Part shown: positions 15,179 to 22,424 of the stretch, in pieces
Layout: each line of letters opens with the position of its first letter
Position numbering within the stretch: position 1 is the stretch's first letter
Source: Vermamoeba vermiformis
Lineage: Eukaryota; Tubulinea; Echinamoebida
DNA length: 26,893 nt
Direction of reading: 5' to 3'
Assembly: GCA_045837725.1 (NCBI GenBank)
Contig: JBEWZL010000042.1
Location: forward strand, 1-26,893
Translations under genes and position numbers: made by a program
Notes under the pieces: generated by a model
What the model was told of the DNA's origin: nothing
Seen by the model: only the letters and a program-made list of their open reading frames with translations
Database searches by the model: none

Positions 15179-15874
15179 ATGGAATACACACCGAGTGAAA
15201 GAGCGCTAGAGCTGCTCAGAAAGATTGGGGAAGCAATGGGATTAAAAGATGCCTCTCCGTTCCTTGATGCGTTGAAACAAATCGCGAATAACGCACGCCC
15301 TGGCGTAGCGCTTACTGAAGAGGTAGCAATCGAAATTCTTGAGGGTATCTTGGCACAAACGACGACACCTGAATTGAGACGCGTCGCGGAGTACAGGGAA
15401 AAGCAAAAAAAAGACCCTTTGCACGCACTTAAATCGAAGCCACCAATAGTTGGTTACTTTTGCAAGATGTACGAAGAATTCGAACGCGATGAACGTGTGC
15501 CAATACCACCGTCGATTAACTACAGGAAGCACAAAGGATACGTATGCATGAACGTTGGCGTGTCACCGGACGAGAGATTTATGAAAAAATATTTGAAGAC
15601 ACCAGCACATCATCCAGTCTACAGCTACGTACTACTATGGAAGCAATTGGCAGATGTAATTGGTTGTCGCGATTTATGGTCTCCTCTTAGAAATGCCTAC
15701 AAGGACTTGGTTAGCTGCGATTGTGGTCGTGTATGCATGACTGGGACATGTATCAGATGTCGCACACTGTTGACACCGACAGATCTGATGATTATCGCTG
15801 GATTCCGCCAACCGAGATTTCTATTTAGCATTGAGGACCGTAGCTTTCTTTCCAGAGAGGAAGAGCAAAAATAA
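15179..15874 (+). CDS. Unrecognised protein with C-terminal zinc-ribbon-like cysteines
   Basis: This 231-aa product starts at the first ATG after TATATATAC; the frame is open 24 codons upstream across the promoter, which is rejected. The N-terminal 80 residues are helical (ERALELLRKIGEAMGL). Near residues 180-200 there is a cysteine cluster, SCDCGRVCMTGTCIRCRTLL, which could form a zinc ribbon. The gene ends with AAAGGGTCGCTTATTTTTT, almost the same tail as the gene ending at 16518. Promoter and tail place it with the late-type genes. No function is assigned. Confidence 0.75.
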   Translation: MEYTPSERALELLRKIGEAMGLKDASPFLDALKQIANNARPGVALTEEVAIEILEGILAQTTTPELRRVAEYREKQKKDPLHALKSKPPIVGYFCKMYEEFERDERVPIPPSINYRKHKGYVCMNVGVSPDERFMKKYLKTPAHHPVYSYVLLWKQLADVIGCRDLWSPLRNAYKDLVSCDCGRVCMTGTCIRCRTLLTPTDLMIIAGFRQPRFLFSIEDRSFLSREEEQK

Positions 15875-15936
15875 AGGGTCGCTTATTTTTTAGTCGGACG
15901 TTATGTCTATTGATTTTTTACCACTGTGTATACAAG

Positions 15937-16518
15937 ATGGAAAAGTTACGCGAAGAAGCTCCGGAACTAAACCTGCTGTTACCAGAAGCCTTCAAAATGA
16001 GCGAGTTCAAGAAGGACTACGCAGAGTATAAAATGTCAATGAATGTTGAAAAGTTCCAGGCATTGGCAGCAAAATACCAGTTAGGCACAACACCAGTGCA
16101 TGTAATGATGATCCTACTCATCGAAGCGAACATTCGATATCCAGACATAGTTGATGAGAAGACAAAAGAAAGCTACGAAATTTCAACCAGATGGTTGAAA
16201 GAGGAAAGTCTGACAGAACAAGACTTCGCTTGTATGCTAATGACGTACGGAGCAATTTGGTCGGTAACGCACGATGTACAAACGTTGAAGAGTGCAGTAA
16301 TCAAATGCGCCAAAGCAATGGAAACGGCATTGGACAAGCGTGTGAAGAATGCGATAATGACGATATTGGCCGGAATTTCTGAGTTGATAAAAGCCGCTAA
16401 ATTAGAGGCTCACTTCTCAAGTGATACCTTGGACGAACTGCGAAAAGTAGCCCAGACAATGTACCATGAGAGAGGAGAGGAGGTGAGCGATGCTTTGATG
16501 GAGTACATGAGCCAATAA
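15937..16518 (+). CDS. Helical protein, diverged paralogue of the protein at 14180-14788
   Basis: This 193-aa product starts at the ATG after GTATAC. It is all helical, with a methionine-rich central helix (TPVHVMMILLIEANIRYP) and later DFACMLMTYGAIWSV. Its alignment with the minus-strand paralogue covers most of the length at low identity. It converges on the packaging ATPase gene, separated from its stop by 15 bases. Fold and role are unknown. Retention of two copies near the capsid block suggests related but distinct roles. Confidence 0.75.
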   Translation: MEKLREEAPELNLLLPEAFKMSEFKKDYAEYKMSMNVEKFQALAAKYQLGTTPVHVMMILLIEANIRYPDIVDEKTKESYEISTRWLKEESLTEQDFACMLMTYGAIWSVTHDVQTLKSAVIKCAKAMETALDKRVKNAIMTILAGISELIKAAKLEAHFSSDTLDELRKVAQTMYHERGEEVSDALMEYMSQ

Positions 16519-16533
16519 AAAACAAAGGGTCAC

Positions 16534-17361
16534 TTATTTTTTCGTCAGTCTTCGCCTTGGTCTTGGTCTCACTGTCGATGTCCCTCTTGGCATTGGTGTC
16601 ACGGGCTCTTCGTATTGCTCGATACCGTACACATCACCATCCTGCTGATTCTCGTAGGCATTCTCGTTCGATAGATTGAAATTGAGCTTGACGTGGGGAT
16701 TGGGCAGTGGAGCCTTGAAACGCTTGAACTTCTTGTCGAGCGTGTTCTCAGCCTTCTGAAGCCAACACAGTGCGTTGTAGTCTTGACATGAATTTAACAG
16801 GAAGCGGTGCCATTTTTTCTCGTCATCAAAGAAGCCCGAACCAATGGTCTCATAAAGGGCTTTGCTAGACTTCTGCTTGGTGCAACCCAATACGAAGATA
16901 TGACTGGCGCACTCTCTGATAGTTGGTGTAATTTTGTAGATGTACTGAGTGACGATAAAAACACTAAGGAACCAGTGGCGGTAAGTGGTGGCGAGTTTGT
17001 CGAAGATTGGCTTGTGGAAACCAGCGGCGCCAATACAATCATCGAGGACCAGAGCGACATGCGGGGCACGTGTAATTTGACGAGACTCCATCATCTTGCG
17101 CAGCTTGGCTTGCATGGCAAGGATTCTCATCAGTTTTTTCTCGTTGTAAGTGCCCATGCGAAACTCACGAGGCAACCAGTCATACTCACCGTTGACTTCA
17201 GCGGTAGGACTGAAGAGATAGATGAAGTCGATCATGCCGGCATTGTACATGGCTTGCAGGAGATAAGTCGTTAAGACCGTTTTGCCTGAGCCAGGAGAGG
17301 CACTAAGCAGAATAAGATTTTCGCGGTTCAACCACGATAGTGCTCCGTTAGTGTGCTGCAT
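16534..17361 (-). CDS. FtsK/HerA-type genome-packaging ATPase (A32-like)
   Basis: This 275-aa enzyme would pump the DNA genome into preformed capsids. Walker A is SASPGSGKT at 20-28 and Walker B is VALVLDDC at about 102-109. The segment VFIVTQYIYKITPTIRECAS at about 134-153 holds the sensor glutamine (Q139) and the arginine typical of Polinton, virophage and A32 ATPases. The C-terminal 60 residues are a basic, proline-rich tail (TVRPRPRRRLTKK). The start is the ATG after the shared GTATACTATAG element; an upstream TTG frame runs through the promoter. It faces the capsid-block genes, being divergent from the gene at 17394. Length is normal. Confidence 0.92.
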   Translation of the reverse strand: MQHTNGALSWLNRENLILLSASPGSGKTVLTTYLLQAMYNAGMIDFIYLFSPTAEVNGEYDWLPREFRMGTYNEKKLMRILAMQAKLRKMMESRQITRAPHVALVLDDCIGAAGFHKPIFDKLATTYRHWFLSVFIVTQYIYKITPTIRECASHIFVLGCTKQKSSKALYETIGSGFFDDEKKWHRFLLNSCQDYNALCWLQKAENTLDKKFKRFKAPLPNPHVKLNFNLSNENAYENQQDGDVYGIEQYEEPVTPMPRGTSTVRPRPRRRLTKK

Positions 17362-17393
17362 AATTTTGCGTATACTATAGAGAGAAGATAATA
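17362..17393. promoter_or_regulatory. Bidirectional TATA element between ATPase and capsid-block genes
   Basis: Only 32 bases separate the ATPase ATG (17361, minus) from the plus-strand ATG at 17394. The interval has GTATACTATAG at about 17370-17380. Read either way it gives a TATAG or TATAC box at the usual short distance from an ATG, so one element appears to serve both genes. Confidence 0.6.
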
Positions 17394-17792
17394 ATGCCAA
17401 GCGACGCTAGCTATTATAACTACTGTTGGATCGTGAAGACGCGAAAGCCATTCAGCAAAGAAGAGGCGGTCAAGGGTGCCATTGCAGTGAACAACGCAAT
17501 CACCCAACATGCAGATTCTTGGTGTCAGTTCAAGGTTCCAAGGACGGAGCAAAATGTCAGGCGTTGCGAATGGGAATCGGCGGTTGGCAAGGACATTAGT
17601 GACGAACTAGTGTTCTTGATATATTTGAGGACGTGTTGCAAGCCAGGTCAAACAACTCAACCGCAACGACATGAGGTGAAGAAAGTAATGCAAGAATTAT
17701 TCCCAGGTTCTTATATATCACCAGCTGAGAGACTAGCAGCGAAAAAATACGATATTAAGTGGGTAGCAGACAAAGCGAAGATAACCATATGA
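17394..17792 (+). CDS. Unrecognised protein translationally overlapping the HUH-like gene
   Basis: This 132-aa product begins SDASYYNYCWIVKTRKPFSK, continues through a helical part (EEAVKGAIAVNNAI) and ends in a basic region (ERLAAKKYDIKWV). No known domain was recognised. Its TGA stop is embedded in ATGA, where the ATG starts the next gene. There is no T-tract or TATA box between the two, unlike almost every other gene pair here. The two proteins are therefore probably made from one transcript and may work together. Confidence 0.7.
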   Translation: MPSDASYYNYCWIVKTRKPFSKEEAVKGAIAVNNAITQHADSWCQFKVPRTEQNVRRCEWESAVGKDISDELVFLIYLRTCCKPGQTTQPQRHEVKKVMQELFPGSYISPAERLAAKKYDIKWVADKAKITI

Positions 17793-18280
17793 GTCGAGCA
17801 ACTGAAACAGACTGGATTCGTGTCGACCCATCACTGGACCCAGGTAGAGCGAATGTAAAGTCGAACACGAAAGTGCGTGACACAATAATCTATGTGACAT
17901 TCTCGATCAACACGCCAGTGAAACGAGACAGTCCGTACGCCATTGAGCTTACCAAAAAACTGTACCAAGCCACTGCGAATTTGGGACAGATGTTCGAAGA
18001 TTACGATGATAGTGTGGTTCAATTCACTGAAGGATCTCAATCGGATGTTGTCTCATTCGTGCCTCAAGGAACTGTTGAATATGGCTTCAATAACAACTAC
18101 ATCCATCTACATGCTGTCTTCCACTGGAAGCATAGAGCGAACATGAAAATAAAAATCGATGGGATTCGAAAGGTACTCAACGAGGCAAATCCAGATGGGA
18201 ACAATCATCTTGATGTTCGCTTCGTCAAACCGAGCAGTCTTGATTGGTACTTGCAAAAGACGCTCAATGGACCGCAGTAA
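17789..18280 (+). CDS. HUH-endonuclease-like (Rep-fold) small protein
   Basis: This 163-aa protein shows, in Rep order, a strand motif IIYVTFSIN (33-41), a His-hydrophobic-His motif in IHLHAVFHW (H106, H108) and a Tyr-x-x-Lys motif in WYLQKTL (Y154, K157). These correspond to motifs I, II and III of HUH nicking enzymes, where the histidines bind metal and the tyrosine attacks DNA. No helicase domain follows. If active it could nick origin or terminal DNA; alternatively it may be a structural protein reusing the fold. It starts within the ATGA overlap; a longer GTG-initiated frame is rejected. The family call is by motif only. Confidence 0.55.
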   Translation: MSRATETDWIRVDPSLDPGRANVKSNTKVRDTIIYVTFSINTPVKRDSPYAIELTKKLYQATANLGQMFEDYDDSVVQFTEGSQSDVVSFVPQGTVEYGFNNNYIHLHAVFHWKHRANMKIKIDGIRKVLNEANPDGNNHLDVRFVKPSSLDWYLQKTLNGPQ

Positions 18281-18318
18281 GGCCTGTCTCTTTTTTTCTA
18301 AGGGCCTATAGTATAGTC

Positions 18319-19023
18319 ATGACGACAGCAACTTGGTTGAAATCGAGCTTGTTGAGCGATGAAGATCTCGCTCAAATCACTAAGCGACCAACGAAAAAGA
18401 TTGATGGACCAACGCCAACACCAGCTCCAACTGAACAAAAGAAAGAGATCGAGACTCCTGCTCCAATTCAAGTGAAAGAAGAAAAAGTCTCAGCGCCGAC
18501 TCGCGGGAAAAAGGATAGTGGCAATGTTCCAGTTCTCAAGAGCGAACAACTGCCACCGATAACGACGATTCAAACACCAGTGATAAGCAGAACGCAGCAA
18601 ATGCCTGAAGAGTTCGAAGACATTGACGATGATGTGCCATCCTTTGGCAACCTCCAACAACAGACAACACCATCACCTGCAAATTTCCGTCAACCCTCTA
18701 CCCAGGCAATTAAACAACGAATCCCTCGACCACCGTCACCCACTCCCCCAGTACCTCGCCGAAGTATTCAAAGAGTTCCAATGAGAACTTCACCAAGACC
18801 TCAATTGAGAGCGCAACCTCGTCCAAGACCGCTTGAAGTGTACGAAGAAGAGGAGTACGATGAAGTTGAGGAAGAAGAGAAAGGAGGCTTCTTGTCAATG
18901 ATCGATAGCAAAATGATGATAGTTGGAGGCATAGCTATCGGAGTTGGATTACTGAACTTCTTCTCGAGTGGGAATAAGCAAGGAGAGGATGCAAATGTCC
19001 AATATGGCCGAGTCTTCAAGTAA
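18319..19023 (+). CDS. Proline-rich protein with C-terminal membrane anchor
   Basis: This 234-aa product starts at the ATG after TATAG. Residues 25-170 are disordered-looking, rich in P, T, Q, K and R (PTPTPAPTEQKK, RPPSPTPPVPRR). A very acidic patch follows (EVYEEEEYDEVEEEE, about 173-187), then a single transmembrane segment at about 199-216 (MMIVGGIAIGVGLLNFF) and a short tail. This layout fits a virion membrane protein or an entry/assembly adaptor. It lies between the HUH-like gene and the small genes preceding the capsid protein. Confidence 0.75.
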   Translation: MTTATWLKSSLLSDEDLAQITKRPTKKIDGPTPTPAPTEQKKEIETPAPIQVKEEKVSAPTRGKKDSGNVPVLKSEQLPPITTIQTPVISRTQQMPEEFEDIDDDVPSFGNLQQQTTPSPANFRQPSTQAIKQRIPRPPSPTPPVPRRSIQRVPMRTSPRPQLRAQPRPRPLEVYEEEEYDEVEEEEKGGFLSMIDSKMMIVGGIAIGVGLLNFFSSGNKQGEDANVQYGRVFK

Positions 19024-19059
19024 AGCGCATAACTTTTTTTCATTCTTATAGCCACCAAG

Positions 19060-19365
19060 ATGTCCACCATATCAACAGACACGCACAAGATAAAAAAATT
19101 CTCGAGGTCACGAGGCGACATCAAGTACTCTCTCACTTGCCACGAAGTAGAGGCAGAGCAAGGTAACGCACGAAAGGTTAGTAGATATGTTGATCTCTGT
19201 GTAGATTCCATTATTAAGATCGAAGGTTTGAACAGTGACCAATTCCGATGTCTAGAAGACTTAGTTCGTTCAGCTAGGGAATATTTCCTAGCGCCTACGA
19301 AGCACTTCGCTGCAGGCGATGACTTTGGCATGCTCTCGGCCAGTAGCTTGACCCTTGAGGATTAA
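19060..19365 (+). CDS. Small unrecognised protein upstream of the capsid genes
   Basis: This 101-aa product starts 10 bases after TATAG, following a T8 tract. It has a basic N-terminus (HKIKKFSRSRGDIKY), a mixed strand/helix middle and an acidic C-terminus. There is no membrane span or known motif. It lies in a run of plus-strand genes with uniform late-type promoters leading to the major capsid gene, so a minor virion role is likely by context only. Confidence 0.7.
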   Translation: MSTISTDTHKIKKFSRSRGDIKYSLTCHEVEAEQGNARKVSRYVDLCVDSIIKIEGLNSDQFRCLEDLVRSAREYFLAPTKHFAAGDDFGMLSASSLTLED

Positions 19366-19427
19366 AGACCCAAACCGTTTTTTGACGAGTCATATACAGG
19401 TGACTGCCAAACGGAGCCCGCTACCAG

Positions 19428-19841
19428 ATGATCATCGAAGCCTTGATCGCAATAACGATCGTGCTACTTGCCAACATCACCATCCAACTCCTGCGAATTC
19501 AAAATGCTCTTCGAGACTTGTCGACGAAGCAATATGAGAAAACACAGTCAAAGCCTACTGAGAACGATCAACAAGCCATCGATGCTCGGTTTGCCAAGCA
19601 ACTTCAACAAAATTTTACAGACCGTGTCAGGTCGTATGCAGCAGCAAGACTGCCGTGGTACAAACGCCCAGTCCTCAATGTTCTCACTTTCAAAATGATC
19701 AAGATAAAATATCTAGAGGCTAAGCAGAGTGGCAATGACTTGCGACAAATGCTCATAGGTATTGGAATGCAAGACTCTGCTCAATTTGCGAAGGACATAG
19801 CCCAGTACGAGGGGGTGTTGCAGAGATTGTTGGAGTTGTGA
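19428..19841 (+). CDS. N-terminally membrane-anchored protein
   Basis: This 137-aa product starts at an ATG 34 bases past TATAC. Residues about 3-23 form a transmembrane anchor (EALIAITIVLLANITIQLL). The rest is soluble and helical (RFAKQLQQNFTDRVRSYAA, then YLEAKQSGNDLRQMLIGIG). No family was recognised. Its position immediately before the major capsid gene suggests a virion membrane component or an assembly scaffold tether. Confidence 0.75.
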   Translation: MIIEALIAITIVLLANITIQLLRIQNALRDLSTKQYEKTQSKPTENDQQAIDARFAKQLQQNFTDRVRSYAAARLPWYKRPVLNVLTFKMIKIKYLEAKQSGNDLRQMLIGIGMQDSAQFAKDIAQYEGVLQRLLEL

Positions 19842-19888
19842 AAACTTTTTTATTTTGGAATTATAGCACATTCTTGACAAACGCAAAA

Positions 19889-21172
19889 ATGGCCACCTCG
19901 AAGACTCACTTCATGGAGAATTGGAAGCAAAGCGCTTCTGTTCTTCCAGCCCCCGGCGAGAATTTCTCGAATTGGGCTGACTTGGCTTATACCCATGTGA
20001 AGGGCGCCGATGGTATGACTCGCTTAATGCCGGAAAATGCAATGCACGAGCGCATCACCAACTCTGCAATGTACACCTACTTTCCTGCCAATTCTGGTGG
20101 ATCGGGAGCCGTAGGCAATAATACCTTCGTCTTCAACATCCCACAAGGTTCAGTGATCGACTGTGAAGATGTCCTTCTCTACGCCACCGTTACCGAAACG
20201 GGAGGTACCAATAACATTGTCTATGCACCGATGGATTTGTGGCTTCAACGTGTTAACATCGCTTTCAATGGTGGATCGCAGGACATGATGCAATTTCAAT
20301 TCGCGAATGTTTACTTGCACAACTGGATGAGCCGATACAACGAAGGTTGGCAAAAATATTCAGCATTGAACAACGCTTCATCAACCTCTCCCATTACTAC
20401 ACCGGCCACTTTGGCTGCTGGTGCTTCCGCTAACTGGGCAATCAGCATCCCTTCCTTGCTCAGTCAAGCCTCGATCTTCTTCAAGGACCTGAAAGGAGAC
20501 ATAGTGATCACAGTGCAAACATTGCCTTTGGCTAACATCACAGTAAGTGGAACTGGTGTTGGTGCACTTAGCAATGTGCAGCTCGTTCTCAAACAAAAGG
20601 ATGCCCTTGATTCTGAGCTAAACCGCAAGTATCGCTTGATGCAAGAGTATCCCTTGTACGCCAGATATACTGACGGGCTGTACCAAAGTTTCCTCGGTTC
20701 CACATTGACTGCCTCAAGCACTCAGTCATTCCAACTTTCCGGTGTTAACGGCCTTGTACCATGGCTTATCTACACCATTCGCCCTAGCTCACTCGTAGGT
20801 GCGAATCTGTACACCTTCTCTTCGCTCGGCCCCAACGGCACCGTCGATGTAAAATCGGGTGCAGGCTACACGATCTTGGGTAGTGGTAATGTTCCCGAGT
20901 TCATCCTCAAGCTGAAGTCCGCTGATGATTGGCCCTCTGGTTTCTTCTCTACAACCAACGTTGGCTTGATCAACTTCTGCGCTGAACCCTCGAAAACTTG
21001 GAAGACTGGAGAACTCACTGGTGGATACTGCTTCGATAATAACCACTTCCTTGTTCTCACACCTGGCGCTACCTTCTCATCTGGCACCTACTCGCTAGAA
21101 ATCTATGGTGTCCGCTCGCAATTGATGAGACTCGACAAAAACGGAATTGCAACAAAGTTGGGAGCCATCTAA
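19889..21172 (+). CDS. Probable double-jelly-roll major capsid protein
   Basis: This 427-aa product starts at the ATG after TATAG; the open frame extends 17 codons further up through the T-tract and is not used. It is rich in beta-strand, G, S, N and T and lacks helices except short ones. Alternating strands such as NTFVFNIPQGSVIDCEDVLL (79-98) and LWLQRVNIAFNGGS (117-130), the bridging segment VYLHNWMSRYNEGW, and a second series ending YSLEIYGVRSQLMRLD fit two jelly rolls. Polinton and virophage capsid proteins have this character but are often longer. The evidence is composition, position after the ATPase block and before the penton-like gene; the exact family was not recognised. Confidence 0.72.
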   Translation: MATSKTHFMENWKQSASVLPAPGENFSNWADLAYTHVKGADGMTRLMPENAMHERITNSAMYTYFPANSGGSGAVGNNTFVFNIPQGSVIDCEDVLLYATVTETGGTNNIVYAPMDLWLQRVNIAFNGGSQDMMQFQFANVYLHNWMSRYNEGWQKYSALNNASSTSPITTPATLAAGASANWAISIPSLLSQASIFFKDLKGDIVITVQTLPLANITVSGTGVGALSNVQLVLKQKDALDSELNRKYRLMQEYPLYARYTDGLYQSFLGSTLTASSTQSFQLSGVNGLVPWLIYTIRPSSLVGANLYTFSSLGPNGTVDVKSGAGYTILGSGNVPEFILKLKSADDWPSGFFSTTNVGLINFCAEPSKTWKTGELTGGYCFDNNHFLVLTPGATFSSGTYSLEIYGVRSQLMRLDKNGIATKLGAI

Positions 21173-21252
21173 AGTCTTCAAAAAAAGACCACTTCACTGA
21201 TCGAACCCATATTTTTTGTCGTCAATTATAGGCAGCCCGCTAGCATTCAACG

Positions 21253-22026
21253 ATGTGTGACCGTAAGTCAAAGCCACCAACATACAAAACGCAACTCGTC
21301 CTATCCACTGCGGATTCAGGTGTCATCAAAAACAATAGTGACACGTCCGACGTCACTTGGCAATTGCAACGCGCTGTTCAAAATGTATTTTGCATTGAAC
21401 TCGCACAAGTTTTCTTCCCAGCAGGAGCAGTGCCGAATGTATCTAGCCATTTCCAGAACAATGTGTTTCAGTTCCAAGTAGGGGCGACGACCTACACCTG
21501 TACAATCCCAACAGGAAGCTACTCGACGGCAACTTTGGCCACGGCACTCAACAATGCAATGACACAGTTGATAAACAATAACTGGAACGTCATTTTCGAT
21601 CAGACAACATTCCTGCTGACAATCACTGGAACCGCTGCGTTCAGTTTGAAGTTCAACAGCTACCCGTACACCGCGAAGTTATTGGGCTTCTCAGCAACGA
21701 CGACAAGTTCGGCGACAAGCGTCACAGGGTCACAGCAGTACAACCTCATTCTACCTTTCCACTATTACATCACGATGGACAATGTGCCAAGTGACATAAT
21801 CATCGGGTCGCAGAATGCTCCGGCCCCGACCTTTGTCATTCCAGTCGTTGGCGATTCAGGTGACTTTGCGTTGTACAACAGAAATTCGCAGTATGACCAA
21901 GACGTGGAGTTGAAAGCGAAGACCCGCTTTACATCATTCAACGTGAGAATAACGGACAAGTTCGGTGTCGTTCCGTTGAATAACATGGATTGGTCGATGA
22001 CATTGTTACTCGAAAGTGAAATCTAA
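21253..22026 (+). CDS. Probable penton / minor capsid protein (single jelly roll)
   Basis: This 257-aa product is strand-rich. It shows the pattern typical of Polinton and virophage penton proteins: TCTIPTGSYSTATLATALNN (strand, glycine turn, helix), VIFDQTTFLLTITGTAAFSL (paired strands), a KLLGFSA turn, and a terminal FNVRITDKFGVVPLNN followed by WSMTLLLE. In such viruses the penton closes the five-fold vertices. It follows the major capsid gene after a T6 tract and TATAG, the order common in this virus group. Adenovirus-like minor capsid proteins are an alternative. Confidence 0.7.
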   Translation: MCDRKSKPPTYKTQLVLSTADSGVIKNNSDTSDVTWQLQRAVQNVFCIELAQVFFPAGAVPNVSSHFQNNVFQFQVGATTYTCTIPTGSYSTATLATALNNAMTQLINNNWNVIFDQTTFLLTITGTAAFSLKFNSYPYTAKLLGFSATTTSSATSVTGSQQYNLILPFHYYITMDNVPSDIIIGSQNAPAPTFVIPVVGDSGDFALYNRNSQYDQDVELKAKTRFTSFNVRITDKFGVVPLNNMDWSMTLLLESEI

Positions 22027-22060
22027 GCACCATTGCTAATTTTTTAGTGGTATTATAGCC

Positions 22061-22387
22061 ATGACGACAGCAGTCGAACAAAGATTCCGTGAAGAGATTA
22101 GGGTGCTCGTTCAATCGAGCCCGTTCTTGCCAGAGCTCACTCAACTGAGACGAGAGTTGCTCGTAGATAAGCAGTATGTGATGGTAGTCAACGGAAATGT
22201 AATCAATAAACAACTTTCAGACAGATTGGCCTTGGACTTACTGACAGAATTCAGTTGCATCAGTCTCGACAAGGACGACGATGAAATTCTCTACATTCGC
22301 ATGAGGAATGCCGAAACAAGACAAACACTGATGTTCAAGTTCATTCCATCGAGGGAGGGCCAACCAGCAATCTTAGAGAAAGTATAA
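22061..22387 (+). CDS. Small unrecognised protein between penton and spike genes
   Basis: This 108-aa product has its ATG two bases after TATAGCC. It begins MTTAVEQRFREEIRVLVQSS, a helix, and continues with mixed strands (KQYVMVVNGNVIN, DEILYIRMRNAETRQTLMFKF), suggesting a small alpha/beta domain. Bases 22053-22072 nearly match the start context of the gene at 18319 (TATAG, then YCATGACGACAGCA), so the two share promoter and first codons. No function is assigned. Confidence 0.7.
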   Translation: MTTAVEQRFREEIRVLVQSSPFLPELTQLRRELLVDKQYVMVVNGNVINKQLSDRLALDLLTEFSCISLDKDDDEILYIRMRNAETRQTLMFKFIPSREGQPAILEKV

Positions 22388-22424
22388 GGATTTTTATTTT
22401 TTTTATTGTATAGACTCTTTCGCA

